The notes beneath the pieces were generated by a model. The model searched no databases. It saw nothing but the letters and a program-made list of their open reading frames with translations, and had not been told where the DNA came from. Shown in pieces: positions 41,401-54,300 of a DNA stretch of 64,000 bases. A program made the translations under genes and the position numbers. The stretch comes from Ulva prolifera (taxonomy: Eukaryota > Chlorophyta > Ulvophyceae > Ulvales > Ulvaceae). Position 1 is the stretch's first letter, and every line of letters begins with the position of its first letter. The DNA lies in assembly GCA_023078555.1 (NCBI GenBank), contig CM041200.1, positions 6,239,361 to 6,303,360 of the forward strand, given 5' to 3'.

Positions 41401-44400
41401 GTGAGATTGTACCTTCTCGGTCTTCCTTTGTCTCTTGCCCCGTTGGACGGGAGAGTCAGCGGTCCCTTCGAGGGCGCGCCGGGCCGCAGCAACCTTGGCG
41501 ATTCCTTCGCACACATACTCACCGTCCTCCATAGCCCAGGCCTCGGGGGTTTTCATGGGTTCGCTATCGATAGGGAAGCGGTCTCCTCTCACGGTGAACT
41601 GCGCACGAACCACATTGGTTGGAACACAGTCGCCGAATGGCAGGTCAGTGGCCATGCAAGTGCGGATTCAAGCAGGCCGCGCCGCGCTGGAGTGGCCATT
41701 CGGCGAATGGACACTCCGGGCGCGTGCAGTGCAACACAATGCATGACGCGCTGGAGTGGCCATTCGGCGAATGGCCACTCCGGGCGCGTGCAGTGCAACA
41801 CAATGCATGACGCGCTGGAGTGGCCATTCGGCGAATGGCCACTCCGGGCGCGTGCAGTGCAACACAATGCATGACGCGCTGGAGTGGCCATTCGGCGAAT
41901 GGCCACTCCGGGCGCGTGCAGTGCAACACAATGCATGACGCGCTGGAGTGGCCATTCGGCGAATGGCCACTCCGGGCGCGTGCAGTGCAACACAATGCAT
42001 GACAGGCTGGAGTGGCCATTCGGCGAATGGCCACTCCGGGCGCGTGCAGTGCAACACAATGCATGACGCGCTGGAGTGGCCACTCGGCGAATGGCCACTC
42101 CGGGCGCGTGCAGTGCAACACAACGCAGGACGCGCTGGGGTGGCCATTCGGCGAATGGCCACTCCAACTCTGACCAAGGTGGAGGACATGCCTTGGTGTT
42201 CTGGAACACATTCATTGCCGCGAGCAGCTTCCTCTGCTCGCGGGCGCTGGGATTCCTCCGCAGGCCCGTGTTATGGTCCCACGCCCGTCTCGCATACTTC
42301 CTGCACATCGGGTCACCTCCGTTTGGGCGGATACTGTGTGCTTCCCTTCTCCGCCACCGTTGGGCACGGTGTGACGATACGTCACAGTACGGGGAACAGT
42401 GGGCTGAGCTCAGCACACTGTGGCAGGTGTCGTACACAGGCTGTCTTATAGTATATAAGCAGCTGGACCTTAAAGGGTAGACGACAGATCTCATAGTATA
42501 TAAGCAGCTGAACCTTAAAGGGTAGACGACAGATCTCTTCTTCTATGTCTCTTGACTTCACAGTCGTTACACACGGCAGCAGGTACGGCATGGGCACGGC
42601 AACAGGCACGGCATAACCCGAGCATCAGCAGAGGCACACTCTTTGGTCACGGCGTTCAAATGGGCGTGCTGGCGGTAGAAAGCATGATTGATATTCGTCG
42701 CAGCTTTGTACGCTTCACCTGTTCTGCCGACCTGTACACGATACCCGTCACTGCATACTGACCGCGAATGGCGACTCTGACGCGCCAAGACACAACACTG
42801 ACAGTCGGTGGCATGGGATCCCGTGGGCCTGACGGGGTGGTAGTGGACCCCAGTTTGCAATCACGTTGTTAGTCGGAGACAGCAGCCGTACCCCATGTGC
42901 AGCTTTGCCGAGTGCGTCCGCCCGCGTTTTCGTTAGAATACTCCCGACCCACACCTTCTCGTCGTCTGGGAGGGCCAGGTTCACTAGTCCCTGCACCTTC
43001 TTGCCTTGCGTGTGGGCATCGGCCATTCCCGCCACCTTGGATCTCATCCCTTCCGTCCACATCATCACCGCATCCTTCATCGTTTCCCACCGCCTGTCAG
43101 CTTCCGGGTCCCCAGTCAAGGCCGTAGCTGTGGAGTGTGCAGTGCCGACTGCTGCCGACGCTTGTCCCACGCTCCCTCTGCCCTTGCCCAGCGCCTTCAC
43201 CAGCACGGGCGGCTTCAGCAGTCCAGCGATAGTGCCTTTCCTGAAGAAGTACCTTACGCACGTCATCAGTTTCTCGACACTGTCGATATCAACGGAGCTG
43301 TCTTTGTCGACGGTTGACGTCAAAGTCAACCCGTCGACGCCGGCACCTCTGCTCCACACGTTGCTGACCAGCACGTCAAGCATCCCTGCTCCGTTGTCTG
43401 CGTCATCTACAACTTCTTTCTCGATGACGACGGGCGCCGCGCGGAGGAACGTGAACTGCAGGTTGGACATGGTGGATGATTAGACAAAGCGGAATTAACA
43501 CACGTCTATGGCCCGTACTGTGGATGGTCGTATCGTAGGCACAGCTAACATATCGCGTCATTCGCACATGCTTTGCTGCTCCGTGCTTTGAATGGTATGC
43601 CGATGTAGCGTCGTCGCGCGGTCCGCCTTCAAAGGTTTGGCTGCCTCGATACCCCGGCGCCTCGCCTGGGATTGTGGCGTCAGTGCGAACATGGGATGCG
43701 ACAGGGAGGTCTTCGTGGGACGTAATGCCATCATAGGGACGACAAACACCAGAGGCCGCGCTATCGTTGAACATCTTCACAAGAATGCTTAAGTCCGGCT
43801 GGCTACCATGGCTGGTTCGGCGGATAGACTGAAGAGGGCGGAGGTGAACGAATTGGTTGCCAAAGCGAACTGTAAGCGCCTGATCCCTCCCGAGCCGACG
43901 GGGAAGGAACCGTTTAAATACCAGTGTCTAGGCTGTGGTGAGAAGTTTCAGAGGCACAACACCGCCCAAAACCATCACGGTCCTTGCAGCCGTCGACTGA
44001 GTGCAGCAGCCGCATCGCGGAGAGCCGCTGGTGGACACGACGACGCGGGCCCAGACTCGAGGCCAGCCGCTGGCCCGACCTCCGCTACTGCCGATGATGA
44101 CCGCAGCGGCAGACACGACGGGGCCGGTCCCTCTGGGAGATCCCCATCACCTCCAGACATGGGGGGTCCCCCCGATGAGCCTGCCCACTCCGACGACCTC
44201 TTCGACGTGCGTACCTTCGGTAGTTGACCGTGCTAAGTCCCGGTTTGCCTGATCATGATGCAGATCGGCATGACAGCGGCTCGTGATCACGATGGCCATG
44301 GGTGTCAGCGCTCCTGTCCCTCAGCTGTTTCTTGCCTGCTCGCCCAATGCAACTCCGAGGTGTTGGGATTGTGTACAGCTGCCCCCACCGTCCGAAAGCG

Positions 44401-47400
44401 ATCACGCCGAGGGCCCCGCACAATATTCAGACGACGACTCAGACTTCTCAGACGCCGACTCCATTGCCTTTTCATCAGAGACGGACTACAGTTCAGACGA
44501 ACCTGAGGTGTGTCCACATCTTCCATTACATACAATGCTGTGAATCAGCTCGTACTCCTCCGTAGGACACGCCTGATCGTTGCACATGCAGGAGGCGGAT
44601 GACGACGGCCCGGACCCCACCACAGGGGCCCGGAAGGGCACGGGCGCCTGGTGGCATGAGCAACGCATGAAACACATATACACCGGCAGCGCCCTCACCG
44701 TCCTCACAGTGTGCATGTGGATTGCCCAGTTGAAGAGCCTCTTCCGCATACAAGACGTGGTCGTCGACACGTGGTGCAGGTTCATACATTACCTCCTGCT
44801 ACCCGATGGAAACTTTTTCCCTCCCTCCTTCCACCTCGTCAAGGCGGTCTTGGGTGTCCCGCCTGTTTCCTCTGTAACGCGCCACGTTTGTCCCCAATGC
44901 TGGACCTTGTTCCCCCCACTTGATCCGGGTGACCATCACCAGCATCTGGCGGACACCTGTGGAACCCCAGGTTGTTGTCAACAGCGATTTGATGTCGATC
45001 TCACAGGGAAGGGTGTCCCTGTGCGCTCAGCTTTCTTCTTTGGCGAAGAAGCCTCGCTGAAAGACCTCCTCCTGCAGCCGGGGCTGCTGACGAGCGTACG
45101 GGAAGCCAGGGCAACAGCTGTCAAAGACAAAAGCAGCTTCCTCAACTCCCCGGCTGGAAAGGCCCTCAACCTGGCGTGTGGGGGCAAAATCCTGAAGCCA
45201 AAGCATAGGGAGCTTGTCCTGCTGTTCAGCCTCGGTGCGCTCCACCTCCTCATCTGAGCAGGTGGCTATCACACCGCATCGGCACGCCTATGCAACTCCG
45301 CGAATTGAGACCCTCTGCCTCGTGTCCCGACAGTCGCTTTTCCTGCAGGGGGGGACGGGGCCCAGCTGTACGTCAACAAGCAGCACGGTGTCACAATCTG
45401 GGGGATCCGCCTGCTTGACCTGCCGCCCCATCTCTCAAGTACCAATGTGGCCTGGATTCCCCTTGGAGTGGTGGAGGGGCCATCCGAACCAACATGCATG
45501 GCCAGCATTCTGGAGTCCGTGATGGCGTTCTTCAAGAAGCATGATCCGGGCGCGCACTCACCTTGTCTTCCTGGTCACTGCCGGGTGATGTGTACAGTTC
45601 CCGATCACGTAGTGTCTGGCCCCCGCACCACGTGATGGCTGGAGTGCAGGAGCTGGGGGTGAGGCACTCAAAATCACACTGCCCGGGGGCGAGGTACTGC
45701 ACGTGTGGCCGGTGCTGTGCTGTGTGGAGGGGGATATCCCATGGCTGGAGAAACTTACCAACAGCATCGGCCATACAGCGAAGAGGGCATGTTTCAGATG
45801 TGCCCAAAACGGCGTGTGGGATTACCCCTCCAACACTGTCAGGTCCGGGGTGTTCACTTACGTTTGTAATCTCTTTCCTGCTAGTGCTGTCTCACGTACC
45901 TGTCCTGCTTATAACTGCTATCATGCATGCCACACAGGTGGATGGGACACCATCACCCTCTGCACCAGCCCGTGCCCTGCTATGCCGACGGGCCTCTGAA
46001 AGGGAAATCACTCACCCCGGAGGAAGAAGCAGCATCCTCGGCTGCAAACCCCCGGATGGTGCCTGGGAGTGTACAACCGGACACTGGTGGCAACCCCCCA
46101 CGGACCGCGTGGTCTGAGCCCCGGCATGTGCAGCCCTCGTCCTGGGAGTCGGACAACCGCTTGAAGTACTCGGCGGCAGAGATCCTGGCCAGGGGCCGAA
46201 AGGGCGACACGATCGCTGCCCAGGTGCAATTCCATCTACAGTGTCATCGAATGCAAACTGTGCACATGCGGCCTACTCCCCTGCCCCCCCTCTGTGCGCC
46301 GCAACTCATCTTGCCAACCCCTCTGACACCGAACAAGCGTCGTTGGTGATACGGCTCTTTTCTTGTGGTAACCCTGGCCAGGCCTGTGGTAATGCAGGTC
46401 CACGCACCAACCTTGAAACGCTATTGCGACCGGAAGACACCGAAGTCCAGGGCCAAGCTCGCCAAAGATGAGTACAAGCTACTGGGGGTGAAAGGTTCTC
46501 CGCTGTTCAGTCTCCTCTCCTACTTCAAGTACGAGCACCCCCAGCCTGCTGCTGCCTGCCTCGCCCTTGAGTCTGGAGTTGATTATGAATTACGCTGTGG
46601 CGTTGCAGTCCCTGCCATTTCTTCCGGCTCGGAGTGGCGCACGTGTTTCTGCTCGGTGTGCTCATGGACTTCTGGAACCAGTGGCTCCCTCCCCTGGGCC
46701 GGAAGAAGTCCAAGAAGGCGCCATTGACTGGCCTCCGGGCCCTGTTCCGACTGCCAGAGGATGTCGTCAAGGCGATAGCTGCCAGAGCGCCCCACATCAT
46801 GCAGACCTCTCTTTTCAAGAAGGTGTACACCGACATCACCAAGTGCGCAGTCCCATCGCCTGCACACCCTGCTCGCATCCGAGGCTGCGCCATTTTTCGG
46901 ACTGTTACTTGGACACAGGAACCATGTGCACTCCTGTTGAAGCATCCCGTCTGAGTCAGGGTGACTGTTTGCGTAGGCACCGCAGTCGCTGGCTCATGGA
47001 AGACTGGCTGGCCTTCACCGAGACATTCTCGCTGTACCTCCTGCACGATCTCCCGTGGAAAGCCTCCGAGAAACGCATACGCAGCGTGTTTGAGCAGTCG
47101 TGGGGGCTCCTGCGAGCAGGGGCCCTCTACTTTCTCAGATATGAAGAGGGTCAGCACACACCGGCCCGAATCACGGAAGCACAGCGATTGCTGCTGCAGT
47201 ACGCCAAACTGGCGGAAGAGACGTTTGAAGGGGCTGCTCTCAGCACGTACAAGCTGCATCTGGCGGCCAGTCACCTACCGGATCAGGTGAGGTGCTGCGG
47301 TGCATCCTTCTTCAGTCTTGAATTCTGGATCGAGCGGATGGTCCAGCTCCTGAAGAGACTGATCAAGTATCGATCGACTCGTTGCCCTGAACAAGTATAT

Positions 47401-50400
47401 GTGAGCGATGAACTGCTGCGCCGCACATGTATGCGGCTGTTGCATGATGCAGCTTCACTGCCTGCTGCCATGACTTCACTGTCAGATGCCATAGCGACTG
47501 AGAAACGCCGGCGGGCACGAACTCGCAATGGAAGATCCGCTGACGGGGAGCAACCAATTGACAGTGACCGGATCACCGGCAGGGTCGTGGGGGTGGGCAG
47601 GGCCCTAGCCCAGTCTGAGACTGCGGCGGTCCTCCCCCTGGACTTTGTGGGAGATAATCTGACAGGGTTGCCGTACCTCCTCTTCCATCAGGACTCCCTA
47701 CAGGACGAGGGCTGGCCAACTCACAGTCGCCTGGGGGTTGGTTATGCACGTCAGGTGGCCATCCACCGAGCTCTGGGCCTGAAGGTGGATGGCAGTGTTG
47801 ATGAGGCTCGCCGTGAGGGCACAGTGACACTTATGAAGTTCCACCAGATGCAATCCCGCGTTGCAGACATGTTCAGCTGCGCGCAACAGTGTACGCAAGG
47901 GAAGAAAGACAACAAGTGGTGCCTCTTGAGGTACCTCATTGGGGGGGACGGGGACGGGGGTGGCGGGACAGTGACGTATTTCGTCGGGGAACTGCAGTAT
48001 TTCACGAGGGCGTGTCTGCAGCCCCGGGATGGCGTGTGTTGCGTGTCATGTGTTGCGAAACCAAACCCATTGTACCTGGGGGTTGCTGATCTGTATAATT
48101 GCACCTTGCCAGCCACCCCGGGAGCCCGCGCCCCAGATCCCGTGTTGAAACGTCCCCCCGAGTTTTTCGGTGTGGCGGGTGCAAACAGGGGGTCTCGGGC
48201 ATATGCCGGCAGATACGTCGTAGACTTGGACGCAGTTCCATGCCAGTTAGTTCCAGTCCGGAGGGTTGCACAAAATGTGCAGTATTGGTCCACAGCGAAC
48301 AAGGCTTCTGGCCGAACTGTGTAATTGTACAAGACCACCGCCAAATGCCTTCGTCAGCAATCCCAGTTGATGGCAATCCCAGTTGTGCCCACTTTGCATT
48401 TTCCATACTTGCCAGAGGGCCACGGGGGGGACCAGAGTCCCCGCCAGTGCGTGTCTACAGGCGCCACCCTCGTTGGAGCCATACAACCCACGTCCTGCGG
48501 CGTGCGCTCGTGGCCACTTTCGCTCCCTCTTCAAGCGTCGGTGTCGTCTGTTAGTGCACGTCGCAGGTCCAGCGGACAGATTAATGGTAGGTGCAAGGTC
48601 TGATGCAGTTGATGTAGGAAGACTGCGTCGCGATAGCGCGGATAGAACGTTTCTGTGCGGTGTACAGTCCACACGATGTGTGCCAGTATGATAACGGACG
48701 GGGACTTGCGGGCCTACCTTGCGACAATTCGTAGTAACCGTCAGTGTGACTCGTCTTTCAAGCGGTTCCTGGAAACCGCCCTGAAGGGTAACTGGACGCC
48801 TGGCCAGCCGATCCCAGCACTAACGATCTGTACCCGGAAGCCCGGGTTCCCGATAGACTTCATGGCCAACGCCTACCTATTAACGACTGTAGATGTTACC
48901 ATGGTGGGCTCTATAGTGGAGGCCGGGGGGGAAGGGTTAGACATGTACCTGGACTCGATCCGGGCGATGAAGGAGAGTGTAGAGGCTTCACACACCGCCG
49001 ACCACGCCGCGCGGGTAGAGCAGAAGATGAAATCCCTCTGGCACGACCTCCGGATGATCGCATTCGAGCGCGCGGTCCATACTAAGGCCCCGTGCAAGCC
49101 AGAGGAGATCGTGCTGTACCGGTCTTGCCAGGTCGGCGCGGGCATCATAGAAGACGCTGGCGGCCTGCTCGAACGTGTGCGGCACACGGGCGGGACAGAC
49201 TTGATCTGCGAGTGGATACAGTGCGAGGCAAACTTCGCACGGACTCCAAATCCTAAGTGGCCTGTCTCCGAGGTTCATGTGGGGCCTCTGCAGGCGCCCA
49301 TGTTGGCGTTACAGCTAGAGAGGGGTGGGGCGGGCGGGTCGCACGGTGAAGACCGGGGGGGACCCGACGCCGCTCTTGGGGGCGTCACCGGCACCGCCAC
49401 AGCCCCAGGACCGGGTGCAGCCGCTGCCCCGCCGCCAACAGAGTCCAGCGGCACCAGCATAGGCCCGGGTGACCGAAGGCAGGGGCGTGGCAGACACACC
49501 CATCCGCGGCAGCAGCAGCGGGTTGGCGAGGCACGAGGGGCACGGGCTCCGGGTAGAGGGCGCGCAGATCGGGGCACCAGTCTTCAGCAGCCCGCCCGAA
49601 TTAGGTGGCCCAGGGGGGCACGGGGTGCCGCACGGGGGGGGGCTGCGGCCGTAGCGCAGATCCTTAGCCGGGATCATCCGCCGCCCGAGGGGCCGGCTGC
49701 AGTAGGGGTTCCCCCTGTGGCGTTGCCCCAGCAGTCCCCACAGCCGGTTGGCCCTGTGAGGCCGCCGTCGCCATCGCGGACCAGTGGCTGTCTGCCGCCG
49801 CCGCGGCTGGACGAATCCGCTACAGCTATCGAAACCAGACTAGCTGCCGCAGACGCGGGGCCGGCAGGTCCCCCGGATGATCCCCCCGCCTGGGAAGGGC
49901 CCATTGCGGACCCCCCTGCCGAAGGAGACAATAAGGCGAGGTCGGACACCGATGCCAATCCGGTTCCATCCGTCACCCCTGATGATGGCCCTAGCGAGGG
50001 GCCCCAACCTGCCCCAGTCGGTGCAGCCATCTGCTCCATCGGCGAGGCCCCCCCCCCGCTCCGGACCTCTCCGGAGCCTGCTTGTCCAGCACCCGGTCAA
50101 GAGGGGCCAATCCAGTCCGCACCTCCTCCTGCCCCGGACGTCCCGGAGCCTTCGGCCGCCGGTAAGGATAAGCCGCGGCTGTCAGCATCCCTCCTGGCAC
50201 ACCCTCCGGTGGTGCCGCCGGATTGGGTCACAAACATCCCTGCAAAGCCTCCGGGCAAGCTGAAGCAGCAGTGGGGGTCCACTTCCAAAGACGCCGGTAC
50301 ATCCGCTGCCGACACAACGCAGGATGCAGCTGAACCGACCGTAGTGTCCTCCGACGACGACGATGGGGGGAGGTTCCCGAATGTGGTGGGGGGTGTGATC

Positions 50401-51284
50401 TTGCAACTAGGGCATTTTGGGGATGCTCGGGTGTCTGTGACAGTCGGTCTGGAAACCCTCGCGAGAGGCTGGCCCACCGCATGGGCCGAGAGTACACACG
50501 TTGACTACGCCTTGAGTAGGTGTGTCGCACTGGCCGGGCAGGGCGTCATTGCAACGCCTAGCCAGAATATGGCTGGGATATGTACTGGGGATGCGGACGC
50601 AGACTGGTCAAGCGGACGCACCAGATTTATGGGGCGGTGGTTGTTCAAAGCTCACACCTTTGAGCAAGAATGTGTCTTAGTCCCTGTCCCCCGGAACGGC
50701 CACTGGATGTTGGCTGTCATCTGGCATCCATGTACGCTCTCCCGCCGCAGCAGACTTTGTGATGAGGTAGCCTGCTGTGCGTAGGACTGTCATATTGCCC
50801 CCCGCCCCCCCATACCCCCCCCCCCCCCCCCACAGTAGGCCCGCTGAACGCCACTACTGACGTTTCAGCCATAATGCAGGGCGTATGAAGCAGAATAAGG
50901 CGCCGACTGTTTCGTTCTTTGACAGCCTGATCAGCGCCGGCTCAGGCACCGCTGAACGGGCCAGGGACGTCTTGAGTGAGGCTCTGTGCATGGCGCTGGA
51001 CTACCCCGAGGGCCGGGCCCCCTCCCCCCCGGAAGACCCCGCATCTACCACCCGGCCTCGGGTAAAAGCAGTGGGCCGCCCACACAACGTCCGACTGGCC
51101 ACCCGGCCGACCGAATCCACCGCTAGGATAACCCTGAAGTTGGCGAAGGTACAATGCCCACGTCCCACTGTTCTCCTGCGATACCATCCACACAGATGCT
51201 GTCCTCTGACCCTTGACAGTCGCGCATATTACCAAATGGACTGCAATCGTTGACACAACAGCACCCTCTGAATGCGCCCACCTG

Positions 51285-51320
<36 letters not shown>

Positions 51321-54300
51321 TTCTCTGCCCGAACCCGGACAGCGTACTGCTTTGGAACCACCCCGCGTCCAAGGTCTGCGGTGGACTTGATCTGTTGACG
51401 TAACATTAGCATTATAACCGTCCCCCAATGGTGTCCAGGTAGGAGGAACCCCGCAGCAACCAAACGGCCACGACTGCGGGGTTTTCACATGCATGCTGGC
51501 CGACGCTGTGTGCGACGTCATCCACCGCATGCGACAGGAGGGGGGAACTGTGTTCAGCAGTGACATCCACGGTGTCGAGGCGACTCGAAGGGTCCTGTTA
51601 CTCACCAACCGCGTCAAGGTGCAGCACGCGGTGCTGTACCGTATCGTCCTCACTCGAGCCCTCATTCAAGAGTGGCACCGAGGCGGGAGAGGGGGCGACA
51701 AGTTGGGACACTTATCAGTCGAGGATGCCACCAAGATTCTAGCCGACGCTAGGTGGGACCGCCACCTCCAGACACCGCCCTTCAAAGACTTTTCCGAAGA
51801 GCAGCTGAGGTGCGGGCGAGTCGATGCACCTGCCATGTCCACCGCAGCATTGTCACCATCTATCCTCTGGCACCCCCTTGGAGGCCCGGTGGGGACCTTT
51901 GCCTGATGAAGCTGCTGGATCTGCAGGGAGTGGTACCTGCAGGCGCGCTTTGACGCCTTCCTGGAGACTGCGCGCCCGGTAGTGGCTACCCTGAAACAGC
52001 AGTATAACAAGCTGATGGCTAAATCGCTGAAGACGCGTTTATGAGACACTGAAGGGTGGCATCCGGGAGATTCCGACGCCACAGGCCAGGTGATGCCATT
52101 TCGCTGCAGCTGCACTGAACCTCGGTGTCTCGACTGCAGCGCTGCGGGCTGCTGCCAGGCAGGCACAGCTGAAACTGTTCTGAACCCATTGTCTACAGAA
52201 GACAAGACGCCACAGTTTGCGTACGGAGTTCGACTCAGTATTCTAATCGTTATTTCGTGTAAAAAATACTATCAATCCTCAACGGCTACACCAGGTCGGC
52301 GCTGTAGGATTAGAGGGGTACAACGGTCAACCCCTGCATTATAGCAGAGCGTATGGCACTAGTAGACGGGGGTGCATCACTGTACAGTGATGTGGCCCAC
52401 CGTCCTTGTATTACCGTCGAAATGGGAATAATTTTGACGTATTCCCGTAGCATCTGCATTAACAAAGTTACTATGCTGATACTGCCGGGAAGTTCTACGC
52501 TTGATGGCTTAGCGGACACTGCACGCCGCATTAAAGTGTACTCCCACGCAGCTGTGCTACCGGCACCCCCATCCCCCAGGGACTTAGCTCATCAACCAGT
52601 ATTCACCACAGGCCCCCATCCCCCAGGGACTTTGCTCATCAACCAGTATTCACCACAGGATCCGGGGCTGGGACGGCTTCGCTGCCCTCTGTAGAATTGC
52701 GTCCCTGCACGGTCAACATCCCTGGGTACTGTACGTCTGCCTTGGGAGCGGGAGTAGAGAATTGGCCCACCACGGCCATGCGACAGACTGGCCAGGGGGG
52801 GTGGCGGGGGTTGTTTGCTTGGAGGAGCGCACCGTCTGAATCAGTGACACAACTTCGGATACAGTGCCTTCATCTGGTTGGAGCCCGTAAGCCGATATGA
52901 TCGACTTCATGCGGACTAAGCGCTCCGCTTTAGTCAAACCCATGCCGGCGGTGCTTACCAACATCAGGTCCACTGCCACGACAATGAGCCGCAGTTGAGC
53001 TGCACGCCCGACCGAACCACCCGGAGGGGATACGAAAGTGGCGGCCATGTGCAGGGTGGTCTTCTGCTCCTCGAAGGACTCGTCCACGGTTAGACGAACT
53101 GACCCCGAACTATCGTGCAGGTAGATTATTTGGGACGGCCTAGTCTCAGGGTCCTCTGCCGCCACTTCGTGCTCAGCGCAGCGGGGGTCCGCTGGGTCAG
53201 AACGAACCGAATCGTCATCCAAGCTGATGGATCCGAAATCGTCTGAGGAGTGGTCTTCCGGATACAGCACTGCCTCAGCGAGAGCATCTGCAAACATGGC
53301 GTCTGCTACCGGATCGTACACCAGACCCCCACTTCCTCCCGCACTGTCCGGTTGCATAAACCCTGAAGGTGTCGGTGCCGGTCCCCCCGCCGGCACGGGG
53401 ACAGGCAGGCCAAAGGGGCCCACTTCTGGACGACCTGTAGCGTCCTGACCCTGCAAGGGGATCCCCGCAACATCCCCCACAACTTCCCCCCCCACTGGTG
53501 GCTTCAACCCGCCACGCGCCGCCATGTCTGCCATAGCTTCCGCAGCCCAGCCCCCCCCAGCCCCCCCCCCCCCCCCCGCCCCCGCCACCGTTGGGCTCAA
53601 CCCGCCCTGCCCCGCCAAGCCTGCCGTAGCCTCCGCGTCTCCCCCCCCCGCTGCCCTCCCCTCCACGGGACTCAGTCCCGCCTTCAGCGCTGTGACTGGC
53701 AATGCCTCCGCAGCCCCCCCAGTGGCTGCCACCCTCACAGTGGGGTTCAATCCCGCCTTCGCCGCCGAATCTGCCACCGCCGCTGCTTTCCCCCCCAAAC
53801 CACCCCCCGCCCCACAGTCAGGCTCAACCCCCCTGTCACTGCCGTGACCGGCAGAGCCTCTGCGGGACGGCCACACGCATCCCCCCCCCGGCTGGGAGAC
53901 TGCCCCCCCCTGCCCCGGCCCCGCAGCGGCACCCGGGCCGAGCACCTCTGGCCCTGTGGCCACCTTGGACGCAGGGCGGGTGGTGCCCCTGTCCCCACCG
54001 GATTCCTGAGTGTCGCTGCCGCCGGTGTCGGTGCCGCCAGCGGCTGTGTCCCCCTTCTTGGCTGGTGGCAGGCCCATCTTACGCAGCAATAGCGACTTGG
54101 TACGTGCTTTAGCTACCTCGTGCTTCCCGGTTCGTCGACGGTTGCGCTGGCCAGAGGCAGGGGTGTCACCGGCACCCCCTGCCCCAGGGGTAGGCTGGGG
54201 TGGTACGACAGGCGGCTGCCGCAAGTCCTCGGGCAGGGTGGCGAGGATACCTTCGGGAATGTTATTGAGCTCCGCCCTGTAAAATTAACCAGAGTCGCCA

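Noticed and set aside
41690..42164. CRISPR array
   Set aside because: The spacers are identical between units and the locus is in a eukaryotic transposon; these are plain tandem repeats.
41589..42494. Long minus- and plus-strand repeat ORFs (EWPFAEWP-type) across the left array
   Set aside because: They come from the 64-bp palindromic unit, which lacks stops in several frames; frame cycling explains all of them.
46567..46976. Treating the ORF open from 46,567 as the transposase start
   Set aside because: The Tnp2 block HVFLLGVLMDFW is in another frame here and joins by splicing (46,842 to 46,977); the open upstream part is a shadow frame.
53227..54112. Plus-strand Pro/Ala-rich ORFs
   Set aside because: Complement of the Gly/Ala-rich repeats of the minus-strand element gene; the minus frame is longer and ends in non-repetitive sequence.
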